Shown here piece by piece: positions 33,950 to 43,600 of a DNA stretch of 64,000 nt (within the stretch, counting starts at the first letter, position 1; every line of letters starts with the position of its first letter). The stretch lies in the NCBI RefSeq assembly GCF_010728725.1, contig NZ_AP022607.1, forward strand, positions 186,001-250,000, written 5' to 3'. The stretch comes from Mycobacterium branderi. GTDB lineage: Bacteria; Actinomycetota; Actinomycetes; Mycobacteriales; Mycobacteriaceae. A program made the translations under genes and the position numbers. The notes under the pieces are model-generated. The model was not told where the DNA came from. It saw nothing but the letters and a program-made list of their open reading frames with translations, and searched no databases.

Positions 33950-35673
33950 CGGCGCTCCCACTCTTCGTCGGTGGTGGCCGCGAAGTGCTCGGCGATCGCC
34001 GCGGCGATTTCGATCAGCCGCCGGCGGGTGGTCCGGCCGATCTCATGATCGATGTCGATCACCCCGCCCGGACGCAGATGCGGATCGAACGGCAACTCGA
34101 CCACCGCCTGGCCCCGGCTGCTGAACTGGTCGACCAGCACCGAGCGGGTCCGCTTGTCGGAGTGACCGTCGGAGTCGTTGAGCACCACCACAGTTCGGTG
34201 CAGCAGCGCCGTGTAGCCGTTGTTGCCCAGCCACTCCATCGTCTGCGCGGCCGCCGACGCCCCGTCCACCCACGGCGAGGACACCACGATCAGCGCGTCA
34301 AGATCGGTGAGCACCTCCAGCGTGACCGGGTTGTCGATCGCGGTGCCGCAGTCGATGATCGAGATCGTGAAATGGTTGTCCAGCCGCGACGTGGCCTCCC
34401 GGTAGATCGCCGGGTCGAGTACGCGCCGGCGCGCGGTCGCCGACTCCCCGGCCAGCACGAACAGTCCGGAGGCGTTGTTGCCCACCCGGGACCGCATATC
34501 GGCGAACGTGTGCAGATGCTGATCGGCGGCAAGTTCCCAGTACGACCCGGCCGCATGCGGATCAATGCGGCTGGCCAGCTTGCCGAACGCGGTGTCGGCG
34601 TCGATGGCCACCACACGGTCGTCTTGGCGAAGCTCGGCGAAGATCGAACCGACACAGGCCGCCACGGTGGTTTTGCCGACACCGCCCTTACCCAGCACCC
34701 CGATCTTGTAGTGGCCGCGCAGCAGCGTGCGGATCTTGGCTTCCAGCTCGGCCAGGCGGCGCTCATCCGGGGACAGCCCGAGATTGATCAGCCCGAACGT
34801 GCCCAGATACACCGCGCGCCGCCAGCCCCGCCGCGGCGGGTGCTTGCGGGTAGGCACCAGCTCGCTTTGCCGGATCCGGTCCACATAGGAGTAGCTGGCC
34901 GACGCGGGCTCCCAGGGCGGCGGTTCGGCCTCGTGCGGGCGCACCGCCCAGCGGCCCTGCTCGGGCGGCCCTGCCGGCGCATCGGCGTTGGTGGGCCAGT
35001 GCGGCGGTGCCGGTGAGGGCGGCTGTGGGCGGTCACGGTTGGCCCACCCATTGGGGTCGGCGTGCGGCGCAGCCGGCATCGGGCCTGCGCGCCACGGCGG
35101 CTGATCTTCGCGCCGCGGCGCGGGACGCTGCTCGGGGCCGCCCCGCATGCCGGGTGGGCGGCCCGGTTCGTCACCGGGCGAGGGCGGGCGGCGCTCACCG
35201 GAGGGTGAGCGGGTCGGGGTGGTCCGCTCGGGATCTGCAGCCGGCGACCGGGTTGGGGTCGTCCGCTCCGGATCCGCAGGCGGTTTCGGCGGTCCCGGCG
35301 GCAGCACGATCTGGGTGGTCTCGTCGCTGACCACCGCCCGGGCGTTGTCGGCGGTCGCGGGGCGCGCCTCGCCGCCGCCGGTGTCGCCCGACGGCGCCGG
35401 CGCGTCCGTGTCGATGATTTTGGCCGCCCAGTCGGCCAGGTTGAGCTCTCCTGTCGTGCGCGCGCGGTGCGCGCCGGAGCCGCCGCCCTGGCTTGCGTCG
35501 TGCGCGTTGGCTTCGCCGCCCTGGCCCGGGTGCGGGCCCGCGGCCGGGCCGGCGGAGGGTTGCTGGCGTTCCCGCAGCATCGGTATCGGGGACGGCGGGG
35601 ACGGCTTGGCTGCGTCGCCGCCGTCCTGCTCGGGGCCGAGGCCCGGGGTACCGGTGCTTTCCCGGTCGGTCAC
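33946..35673 (-). CDS. EspI/MinD-like ATPase with long Pro-rich N-terminus
   Basis: A 575-residue protein. Residues 1-280 are low-complexity Pro/Gly/Arg-rich and contain a tandem 13-residue unit (ADPERTTPTRSP twice). The C-terminal 250 residues are a MinD/ParA-type P-loop ATPase: IGVLGKGGVGKTTVAACVGS (Walker A with the signature lysine), VVAIDADTAFGKLASRID, and SIIDCGTAIDN. Such proteins (EspI in ESX-1, shorter Rv3888c-type in ESX-2) modulate secretion in response to energy state. This one has the EspI-like N-terminal extension inside an ESX-2-like locus. It lies between eccB and eccD. Confidence 0.85.
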   Translation of the reverse strand: MTDRESTGTPGLGPEQDGGDAAKPSPPSPIPMLRERQQPSAGPAAGPHPGQGGEANAHDASQGGGSGAHRARTTGELNLADWAAKIIDTDAPAPSGDTGGGEARPATADNARAVVSDETTQIVLPPGPPKPPADPERTTPTRSPAADPERTTPTRSPSGERRPPSPGDEPGRPPGMRGGPEQRPAPRREDQPPWRAGPMPAAPHADPNGWANRDRPQPPSPAPPHWPTNADAPAGPPEQGRWAVRPHEAEPPPWEPASASYSYVDRIRQSELVPTRKHPPRRGWRRAVYLGTFGLINLGLSPDERRLAELEAKIRTLLRGHYKIGVLGKGGVGKTTVAACVGSIFAELRQDDRVVAIDADTAFGKLASRIDPHAAGSYWELAADQHLHTFADMRSRVGNNASGLFVLAGESATARRRVLDPAIYREATSRLDNHFTISIIDCGTAIDNPVTLEVLTDLDALIVVSSPWVDGASAAAQTMEWLGNNGYTALLHRTVVVLNDSDGHSDKRTRSVLVDQFSSRGQAVVELPFDPHLRPGGVIDIDHEIGRTTRRRLIEIAAAIAEHFAATTDEEWERR

Positions 35674-35746
35674 GATCCTGATCCTAACGGCGCCGATTCT
35701 CTATATCCGTACACAATTTCCTACCCTTGATTTCTTGCTCTACCGG

Positions 35747-37255
35747 CTAGTGGCCGCTCTGGGTCGGCAGCGCTTCCGCGCCGGTGACTGGAGCGAGCGT
35801 ATCGTGCTGGGTCATCGCGGCCTGCTTGCTCAGCGCCGGCCCGGGCGCGAACACCCGGATCAGCGGCCACGGTGCCTGGCGCGCATTGGCGGTCGAGATT
35901 CCCAACGCGCGCAGCGAATCCTCTTCGAGCTCGATGCCGTAGCGCACACCCTGGTCGGAGATCCACCACATCGACTCGCGGCTATCGGCGGCGGGAGCGG
36001 CGCTGGTGGTCATCACCAGGTTGGTCGCCGCCTTGCCGATGAACGCCTGATCGGCCTCCACCGTCTCTCCACCGCGCACGTCTTTGACCAGATGCACCAA
36101 CTGCGCCTCGGAGCCGACCGGTATCGGCAGGCCCTGCCCCGACAAGACGGTGATCTCCGCGGCCCGGTCGGTGGCACCCTTCGACCAGGCCACACACGTG
36201 GTGCCGTTGACCTTGGTGTCCACCAGGTGAAGCCGGGTTTCCGGGTAGTACGACACCGGCAGGCTTTGCACCACAGGCACTTTCGCCAACCGGTCGGGCG
36301 CCACCACCACCGGCGCCAGCCCGCCGAACGAGTTCGATGCCCGCACCAGCGACGCCACGAACGGCGAAATGCGTTGCACCCCATCAGGTAATACGACATA
36401 TAGGGTGTCGGCCCCTGGCTGCTGCAGGCCGTGCACCGCCAGCACCGAGCCGATCACGACGCCCGGCGCGATGTCCCACGGGGACGGCTCACCGGCCGAC
36501 GGGATCGCCGGGCTGGTCATCGGCTCGGTCGCCGGCAGCGCATCGAAGAGGGCCTGGGACAGCGGGATCGGCGCGGGCGCATCCGGATCGACACCCAAAG
36601 CCAGGGCCACCGCCTTGTTCGACAAGTCGATTTCGGAGCGGTGCCCCTCCCACACGACATACGTTTTGTCCCGGTAGCGGGCCAGGATCGCATTCGGCAT
36701 GCGCAGCGGCGCGGAGCGCTGCCCGATCGTGACCGGCCCGGCGATCGCGGTCACCACCGGCTTGGCGGCCGCGGAGGTCGTCGGCGTGGCGGCCGGGGCC
36801 GTGTCGCACAGCGCCCACTGCGACGCGTCGGCGGTCCGGATCGGCATCGCCGCCGGTGCGCCCACGATGCCCACCGTGGGGCCCTGCGGGTATTTGGACA
36901 GCTCGCCCGCCTTCACGAAGGTTGGATTGGCGGCCTGCCCGGTGATCAGCCGGGCGCTGGTCAGATTCAGAGCCGGGTGCAGCCGGCCGTCGACCAGCAC
37001 GTAGATCGCTCCGGTGGCCCGTTCGGCCAAGATGTTGGACCGACCCACCTGCCCGGCCGGTTTGAACCACGACAGCACGAACATCAGCGCGACCGCCAGC
37101 AGCGTGAAGGCGATCCCCAGGATCAGGGCTGCGCTGCGGCGTTGCTCGGGGTCATACTCCAGTCGCACCCCGTGATGGCTCAGCGCGGCGGCGTTGCGGC
37201 GGTTCCAGAAATAGTGCGCCGTCACTTGCAGCCGCGATGTCAGGTTCAGGGCCAT
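35747..37255 (-). CDS. eccB2: EccB membrane component
   Basis: A 502-residue EccB. The cytoplasmic start MALNLTSRLQVTAHYFWNRR is typical, followed by one transmembrane helix at about 41-62 (AALILGIAFTLLAVALMFVL) and a periplasmic repeat domain with ATGAIYVLVDGRLHPALNLTSARL. Two cysteines (CDTAP and TTCVAW) would form the usual disulfide. EccB bridges the complex to the periplasm and stabilises it. Its place between espG and the EspI-like gene differs from the M. tuberculosis ESX-2 order, where eccB2 precedes eccC2. Confidence 0.9.
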   Translation of the reverse strand: MALNLTSRLQVTAHYFWNRRNAAALSHHGVRLEYDPEQRRSAALILGIAFTLLAVALMFVLSWFKPAGQVGRSNILAERATGAIYVLVDGRLHPALNLTSARLITGQAANPTFVKAGELSKYPQGPTVGIVGAPAAMPIRTADASQWALCDTAPAATPTTSAAAKPVVTAIAGPVTIGQRSAPLRMPNAILARYRDKTYVVWEGHRSEIDLSNKAVALALGVDPDAPAPIPLSQALFDALPATEPMTSPAIPSAGEPSPWDIAPGVVIGSVLAVHGLQQPGADTLYVVLPDGVQRISPFVASLVRASNSFGGLAPVVVAPDRLAKVPVVQSLPVSYYPETRLHLVDTKVNGTTCVAWSKGATDRAAEITVLSGQGLPIPVGSEAQLVHLVKDVRGGETVEADQAFIGKAATNLVMTTSAAPAADSRESMWWISDQGVRYGIELEEDSLRALGISTANARQAPWPLIRVFAPGPALSKQAAMTQHDTLAPVTGAEALPTQSGH

Positions 37256-37343
37256 GGCGGTAACCTTACCGGCGCCGACGGCGCTAAATCCGCAGTAATT
37301 TCCCGGGCCCGATATCGGCTCATCGTAGCGGTGTCGTCGCCGG

Positions 37344-38204
37344 TCAGGCGGCGCGCGGGACAGCCAGCAGGTCGGCCAGATCGTCGTGCAGACCGCCGAT
37401 CGAGGCCGGCCAGATGCTCATCCACTTCGAGCCGTCGGCCGCCGGCGTGGTGGTGATGCTGATGCGCCCGTATTCGGTGTCGGCGACGGTCAGCACCCGC
37501 TGGTGCACGTGACGTTTGATGCCGTGGTCGACGACGGCCACCACCGCCATCGCCGACTCGTCCAGGCGGGCGGCCGCGGTCAGCACCTGCGCCTGTTGGG
37601 GAGCCAAGCCGAGCCGGCCCAGTGCGGCCGCCACGGCGTCGCGGCCCAACGGCACGGCGCGCTCGAGCGTCGACTGCACCAGGTCGGCGGGCAGGTTCAC
37701 GCCCTCGATGTCGGCGGGCGGGGCCTCCCCGAGCGCCGGCAGCAGCGTTTGACAGATCAGCTCGATCTGCTTGTGCGGGTCTTCGGCCTCGCCTACCGCG
37801 TCGATCACCATCTCGTCTCCGTCGCGTGCGGCCATCGCCATCCAGCGCCGATGCCGGCACACCACCAGCACCCGCTCGGTCACCGTCGGCGCGGCATCGG
37901 CCGCGTCGACGTCGGCGGGCCGGCGGATGACCAGCATGACCTCCCGCTCCGGGCGGCCCAGCACCGTCATCCAGTCGCGCACCACGTCATCGACGCGCCC
38001 GCTGGAATCGATCACCCCGGCCTGCATCAAGCTGGCGTATTCGGCGGTCTGGGACAGCGGCAGCCGCCCCGCGGTGGTTTGCACCATCAGCGACTCATGT
38101 ACCGAGGGCACAAACGGTTTGAGCCGCAGCGAGGCCGGCATGGTTTCCACCCCGAGCAGGGCCTGCAGCACCCACACGCCGCCGACGGTGGTCGTCAATG
38201 CCAT
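37344..38204 (-). CDS. espG2: EspG PE/PPE chaperone
   Basis: A 286-residue EspG-family protein. The start TTTVGGVWVLQALLGVETMPASLRL and the VQTTAGRLPLSQTAEYASLMQAGVID block, then a C-terminal WMSIWPASIGGLHDDLADLLA, fit EspG. EspG binds the hh motif of its cognate PPE protein in the cytosol and keeps PE/PPE pairs soluble and locus-specific. It follows the esx pair across a hairpin that may lower its expression relative to the secreted proteins. The cognate pair is presumably the PE/PPE at 39.0-40.6 kb. Confidence 0.82.
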   Translation of the reverse strand: MALTTTVGGVWVLQALLGVETMPASLRLKPFVPSVHESLMVQTTAGRLPLSQTAEYASLMQAGVIDSSGRVDDVVRDWMTVLGRPEREVMLVIRRPADVDAADAAPTVTERVLVVCRHRRWMAMAARDGDEMVIDAVGEAEDPHKQIELICQTLLPALGEAPPADIEGVNLPADLVQSTLERAVPLGRDAVAAALGRLGLAPQQAQVLTAAARLDESAMAVVAVVDHGIKRHVHQRVLTVADTEYGRISITTTPAADGSKWMSIWPASIGGLHDDLADLLAVPRAA

Positions 38205-38237
38205 TTCGCCGATCTCTCTAATGGTCGGGTTTGCAGC

Positions 38238-38273
38238 AAAAGGGGACCCAACCTGGCGCTGGGCCCCCTTTTT
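38238..38273 (-). terminator. Intrinsic terminator/attenuator between esx and espG
   Basis: AAAAGGGGACCCA (38238-38250) and TGGGCCCCCTTTTT (38260-38273) pair in a stem of 12 bp with one mismatch around a 9-nt loop; a T-run follows on either strand. In the operon direction it lies after esxC and before espG, so it could partly end transcription and lower downstream expression. It can act in both directions. Confidence 0.65.
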
Positions 38274-38289
38274 CGGTAACGAGACCCTG

Positions 38290-38592
38290 CTAGATGCTCA
38301 TGAACGAGTTGCCCGCCGAGTGGTCTTGCGAGACGAAGTTGGCGAGCGAGGTGTCCACGGCGTTGCCGTGGCGCTGGATGACATCCCGGCCTTCTTGGAT
38401 GCCGTCGTTGATCATCTGCTGCACCTGCGTGTACGCGGTCGAGCCGTGCTGGGTGTCGAAGTATTCGTGCAGCCCGGCCAGGATGTTTTGCGCCTGGCTG
38501 GCGATGTTGTCCAGCTCGGAGCTGTAGGTCATCAGGCTGTGGGTGTAGTCGCCGATCATGCCGGGGTGGTACTTGAGCATGCCGTCTTCCAT
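38290..38592 (-). CDS. esxC: EsxC-like WXG100-family protein
   Basis: A 100-residue helical-hairpin protein. The turn reads EYFDTQHGSTAYTQVQQMI, matching the EFF.GHG..GF..AQ..M pattern recalled for EsxC; there is no Trp-x-Gly, as in EsxC itself. A later QRHGNAVD resembles EsxC QHG. It would form a heterodimer with the upstream EsxD-like protein, which carries the secretion signal. The genes are 37 bp apart. A terminator-like hairpin follows. The gene name is by family and locus position. Confidence 0.8.
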   Translation of the reverse strand: MEDGMLKYHPGMIGDYTHSLMTYSSELDNIASQAQNILAGLHEYFDTQHGSTAYTQVQQMINDGIQEGRDVIQRHGNAVDTSLANFVSQDHSAGNSFMSI

Positions 38593-38629
38593 GGTGGTCT
38601 CCTTCTATGCGGTGTAGTCGGTGGGAATG

Positions 38630-38938
38630 TCAGGTCCAGCGCAGGTCGCTGGCCACAGCGGCGATCGATGCGGCGTTGTGCTCGTCCTGCTGGCCGTAGT
38701 TGTGGGTGTTGCTGCGCACCAGATCGATCACGTGGCCCCAGCGGGTCTGGATCTTCATCTGGGCGTGCTGGATCTCCTCGGCAGTCACCACGTTGGTCTG
38801 ACCGGCGCCGCCTTCCAGGCCGCCGCTCTGCAGTTCCGTCGAGTGGTTGTAGTAGCGGTTGAGCACGTCGACCGCCTGGTGCATCAGGTCCTCCAGATTG
38901 TTGGCGGTCTGGAGAAGTGTGTTCTGTCCTACCAGCAT
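38630..38938 (-). CDS. esxD: EsxD-like WXG100-family protein with secretion signal
   Basis: A 102-residue helical protein. The second helix ends in Y-x3-D at 81-85 (YGQQDEHNAAS), the general ESX secretion signal found on one partner of each Esx dimer. The turn region is GGLEGGAGQTNVVTAEE, lacking Trp-x-Gly. It lies 37 bp upstream of the EsxC-like gene. Together they form the predicted secreted pair of this locus. Sequence similarity to M. tuberculosis EsxD is in layout rather than strong identity, so the symbol is tentative. Confidence 0.75.
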   Translation of the reverse strand: MLVGQNTLLQTANNLEDLMHQAVDVLNRYYNHSTELQSGGLEGGAGQTNVVTAEEIQHAQMKIQTRWGHVIDLVRSNTHNYGQQDEHNAASIAAVASDLRWT

Positions 38939-39012
38939 TGTTGGAATGCTCCCCTCATTGTCGGGTTGGTCGATTCGTTGATTCTATGGGCCACCGCAGG
39001 CCCCCCATTGCA

Positions 39013-40257
39013 CTAATTTCGCTGCCTGTCCCCCCTGTCCACGGCCGGGCGTGCGGTGATCTGCATCGTCCGGGTTGGTGGTTTTTCCGAACTGGCCCCG
39101 CCTTCGCGACCCATCGCGGCCGGCGCCCCGTACAGGCCGCCGCCGCCCATCCCCGACGGTTGTGCGCCCGCAGCCACCGGCTCGGGTGCGGTGGGGCCAC
39201 CGGTCCAACCGCCGGGCAGTTTGGGTTGAGCGGGGGTGGAAAAGCTGCTCACCGGCCGGGTGAAGGTCGACGCCAGCGAGGCGCCGCCGAACCCCGCACC
39301 GCCGCCGCCGGCACCGGCGCCGGTTCCCGCGCCCGCCGATGCCAGCGCGGCCTCACTGGACAGCGCGGCTGCCGGCTCGGCGACATTCTGGGCGCCGAGC
39401 CCGGCGCCCATGGTCTGCAGCGGGCCCAGCAGCCCGCTGGCCATCTGCGGCAGCGAGCCGGCCAGCTGCGGCAATTGGCCCAGCGTCTGCGGGATCTGCC
39501 CGGCCGCCTGCGGCAGCTCACCGATCATCGACATCCCCTGGCCCAGAAATGATGTCATCTCGGTCGCCGAGGAAGCGGGTGTGCCCGCCGCTTCGCTGGC
39601 GGGCCCGACAGCAGTGGCGCTTTGGGTCATGGCCTGGGTGCTGGCCTGCATTCCCGCGCTGGCGCCGGCCTGCGCGGCCGCGGCACCAACCCCGGCGGCC
39701 GGAGCGGCCGGATTCGACGCCGTCGGCAGGAACGGCGCCGGAGTTGCCAGCACGGGCAGGGCAGCGCTGACCACCGCCTCGAAAGAGGCCATCCACGAGG
39801 CGTTCGTCGGCCAGTGGTGACCGTAGTAGTCGCCGTCCAGGGCGACGATCGCGGGCGTGTTCTGCCCGATGAAGTTGGTCTGCACCAAGGCGAACTGCGT
39901 GGCCCGGTTGGTGTCGGATACCGGCCCGGGAACCATCCCTTCGAACGCCGCCTGATAGGCCTCCACGATCTCGCCGGCGGTCATGGATGCCTCCTGCAGC
40001 CACGCCACCGCCAGGCCCATCACCTCGACGAATTGGGCGGCCGACATCACCATCGCCGCCCCGCCGATGCCCTGCCAGCCGCCCGCCGCGGTCGATGCCG
40101 CGTTCACACCCATCATCGCCATCTCGCTGGTCAGCATGTCGGCCAGCGCCTGATGGCCCGCCGCCGCGGCGGCCGCGCTCACCGCGTGATCACCGGCGGT
40201 GAGCGTGTAGTAGTTCACCTCCGGGGGGTTGGCGGCGGAATCCCCGTAAAGTGTCAT
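39013..40257 (-). CDS. PPE protein (PPE69-like)
   Basis: A 414-residue PPE. The PPE motif is at residues 11-13 (NPPEVNYYTLTAGDH), followed by the helical PPE domain to about residue 175 with the WQGIGGAAMVMSAAQFVEVM block. The C-terminal half is Ala/Gly/Pro-rich with short GQ-P-QLAG repeats and no SVP or PGRS motif. It would pair with the PE protein encoded 14 bp upstream and with EspG2. Such PPE proteins, positioned between PE and esx genes, are ESX-2 substrates or pore parts. Confidence 0.88.
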   Translation of the reverse strand: MTLYGDSAANPPEVNYYTLTAGDHAVSAAAAAAGHQALADMLTSEMAMMGVNAASTAAGGWQGIGGAAMVMSAAQFVEVMGLAVAWLQEASMTAGEIVEAYQAAFEGMVPGPVSDTNRATQFALVQTNFIGQNTPAIVALDGDYYGHHWPTNASWMASFEAVVSAALPVLATPAPFLPTASNPAAPAAGVGAAAAQAGASAGMQASTQAMTQSATAVGPASEAAGTPASSATEMTSFLGQGMSMIGELPQAAGQIPQTLGQLPQLAGSLPQMASGLLGPLQTMGAGLGAQNVAEPAAALSSEAALASAGAGTGAGAGGGGAGFGGASLASTFTRPVSSFSTPAQPKLPGGWTGGPTAPEPVAAGAQPSGMGGGGLYGAPAAMGREGGASSEKPPTRTMQITARPAVDRGDRQRN

Positions 40258-40271
40258 CGGCTAGAGGGTGC

Positions 40272-40577
40272 TCAAATCGACAGGAACGCCTGGTTGATGC
40301 CATCCACCGCGGCATAGCTGACGCCGTTCACGCCAACGGTGTCGGCGAACAGCGACCGCATCGTGGTCAACTCGGTCATCATGGCTATCGTCTCGGCTCC
40401 CCGGGCGTTGAGCCCGGCTGCGGCGGCCGCCGAGGCGCCGTCGGCGCCCATCGGCAACACCGCGGTGATCGTCGGTGCGGCGGCCCCCAGCGCCCCGGCC
40501 ATGGTGCCCGCGCCCGCGGTTTCGATCCCTGCCGACAAACCCAGCAGAGCCGGGTTCACCCCGATCGGTAAAGTCAT
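40272..40577 (-). CDS. PE-family protein (PE36-like)
   Basis: A 101-residue protein from the ATG at 40577. It is shorter and more divergent than typical PE proteins, lacking a clear Pro-Glu at the N-terminus, but has the helical Ala-rich layout and the ESX signal Y88-x3-D92 (SYAAVDGIN). It is followed 14 bp on by the PPE gene, so they form the standard PE/PPE heterodimer unit. A ribosome site AGGGGAAGG precedes the ATG. It sits directly after eccC. Confidence 0.75.
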   Translation of the reverse strand: MTLPIGVNPALLGLSAGIETAGAGTMAGALGAAAPTITAVLPMGADGASAAAAAGLNARGAETIAMMTELTTMRSLFADTVGVNGVSYAAVDGINQAFLSI

Positions 40578-40682
40578 CGCGTTGCCTTCCCCTGAATATT
40601 GAAGAACTGTGCGGATAGTGTAAGCACGGTTCGTGAGGGCTCGCCGCACGAATTTCGGCGGCTGCCCACAGGCTGCGCCAGC

Positions 40683-43600
40683 CTACCGGGGTGCGCTCGG
40701 CGCCCCCACGTTCGGCGGCGGTGACCAGCCGATCAGCACTCCTTCGGTGCTGGTCGGGGTGACATAGATGGCCTTGCCGGGCCGCTGCGGCTCCGCGTAC
40801 ACCCCGCTGATGATGGGCCCGTTGTCGCGGCGGCCGTCCAGGATCAGCACCGGCGGCAACGAGCCGACTGTCCTGCCCAGCACGGAGGGCCCACTCGACT
40901 GGAAGCTCCAGTTGCGGATGTCCGCGGCCGCCACGATGTGCAGCCCCAGCTGATCGGCCTGCTCCACGTAGGGCGCCAGCCTGACCAACGGCGAATCGGC
41001 GGTCTGCCACGACGTGATGTCGTCGATGACCAGGAAGATCCGCCTGCCCGTCCAGAACCGGCGGGTCAGCATTTCCTGCTGGCTGGTTCCTGGCGGCGGC
41101 TGGCGCTCTTCGAGCAGCTGGCACAGGCTGTCGACCACCTTGCGCATGTCCCCGGCCGCATAGCTGTAGCGCGACAGCCACTCCTCGGGCACGACCCCCA
41201 CCAGTTTGCGGCGCGGATCGAACAGCACGATCGTGGCCTCCTCGGAGCTGTAGCGCGACATGATGGAGCGCATCATCACCCGCAGGAAGTTGGTGCGCCC
41301 CGACTGGGCGCGCCCCACCGCCACCACATGCGGATGCTCGGCGAAGTCCACAAACGCCGGGCCCAGCGTGGTTTCCGACAGCCCGAACGGCACCCGCTCG
41401 CGCGGCACCCGCGGGTCGACGAGAGCGGCCACCTCGGCCATCGGCACCGACTCCGGCAGCCGCAGCACCTCGCTGACCTTTTCCACGCCGGCCACTGCGC
41501 GCACCACCGCGCCCAGGCCGCGGACCTCGACGCGTCCCGAGGGCTGATTGGCCAGCTCGGGCACCCCGATCATCAAATGGTGCCCGGTCGGGCTCAGCCC
41601 GCGCCCGGGCGTGTCGGGCACCTCGCGGGCCCGGTTGACGCCGTCGACCCGCTCGACCTCTGATTCGCGCGGGTCGGTCAGCCGCAGCTCCAGTTTCTGG
41701 GCGGTCTCGGCGCGCATCCCGGTGCGCATCCCGGACAGGTGGCTGGTGTGGGTGACCACCACCCGCACCCCGTAGTTGCGGGCCCGCATCAGGCTCATCA
41801 CCGTGTCCACATGCTTGGGCATCGCCTCGGCGAAATTCGCCCAGCCGTCGATGACCACCACCACGTCGCCACCGGCCACACCGATGTCGCTGGGGTGAGG
41901 CCCGAACTTGGCCTGGCGCACCGTCATCATGTCCAGCCCGCGGGACGCGAAGGTTCGTTCGCGCTCGTCGATGATGCCCTGCACCGTCGCCAGCAGACGG
42001 TTCACACCCTCGGTGTCGAACACCGGCACCACGGTGGCCACGTGCGGCAAGTCGCCCACCGCGGCCAGCTGTGGGCCGCTGGCGGCCACGCAGTAGAACT
42101 GCACCCGCTCGGGGCGATACATCAGCGCACCCGTGGCTACCATCGTCATCACCGCATTGGTGGCGCCGCGCTTGGGGGCCGCCACGATCATCGCGTTATC
42201 CGACAGCAGGTCCAGGCAGAAGACGTCCTGCCGGTGCTCACGGGGCCGGTCCTCCAGCGCGATGGGGAACACCAAACCGGGGTTGTCGCCGTAGTCGACG
42301 TCCCACGGTTTGCCCCGCAGCCGGCCCACCAGGTCGTCGGCCGGCGGCGGCACCCCCAGCGGCGGCAACCACAACTGCCGGGGCGGGCCCACCCCGGTGG
42401 CCTGCAGTGATTCGATCACCGCGTCCACCACCTTGGGGGCGTCGTCGGTGCCGGCCGCGTGGCGCATCAGGTTGTCGATGCGGGCCGCGGGTGCCCGCGC
42501 CGGTTCTGGCCGCTGCGGGGCGGCCAGCCGGCCGTCGGGGTCGGTGGCCTCGACCACGGTGAATGGCCGCGGGTTGAACCAGGTGCCGGCCCGCACCGGG
42601 CCCACCGTTTCCTCGACCTCGCTGGGCGGCACGTAGGGCGCAGAGGAGAAGAAGAAGCGGTATTCGCGGGGCTGCCGCTGGGCCACCCGCAGATACGCGG
42701 TGCCCTCGGCGCCCTTCTCGGGCAGGTGCGCGGCCACCGCGGTGCCGATCGCCTCGCGTGAGTCCTCTTCCCGCCCGGTGCGGGCGGCGATCGTGAAGCC
42801 CAGCAGCTTGCGGATCTCGCGCAGCTTCTGGGTGTCCACCGTCTGGCCCACAAGCTGCAAGAACATGTGGTAGGCCCGGCCGAGTCGCACGATGCGCCAA
42901 AACAGTTTCTGGAACTGCGGGCCCCAGTCCTTGTCGCCGAGCATCTCCTGGTACTCGTCGCAGATGATGAACAGGGCGGGCACCGGCGGCAGCGACGGGT
43001 CGGTCAACCGGCGCTGGTTGTAGGCGTTGAGGTCCGGCACACCGTCCAGCGCCGCACACAGCTGCCCGCGGCGGTCCAACTCGCCGTCGAGGGCCTCATA
43101 CATGCGGCCCACCAGGTGCCGCTCATCGGCCAGGTTGCTCACGCTGGCCACCACATGCGGGAAGCGTTCGAGTACACCGGCGGCCGACTTCAGCTTGAAG
43201 TCGGAGAACACCACGTTGACGACCTCGGGCGAATGGGTGAGCGCCAGCGAGGTCACCTCGGTGATGATGCCCTCCGACTTGCCGGCCCCGGTGGTGCCGA
43301 TGAACAGCGAGTGCATCCCCATGCCCTGCTGGCTGCCCTCTTTGAGGTCCAGCTCCACCACCTGGCCGTTGTCGTCCAGGCCGATCGGGAAACGCATCCA
43401 CTCGCGGCCCTGGATACGCCGCGGCGCCCACAGCCGGTCCACATCCAGCTCGCGCGGATCCCGCACACCCACGACATCGAGCAGCGTGCGCTTCTGCTCG
43501 TCCTCGCTGGACACCGCGGCCGTAGCGCCGGTGGCCCGATAGCGCGCCAATGCCCGCGCGAAGCGCTCCACGGCCACCACGCTCATCTGGTCGGCGGTGG

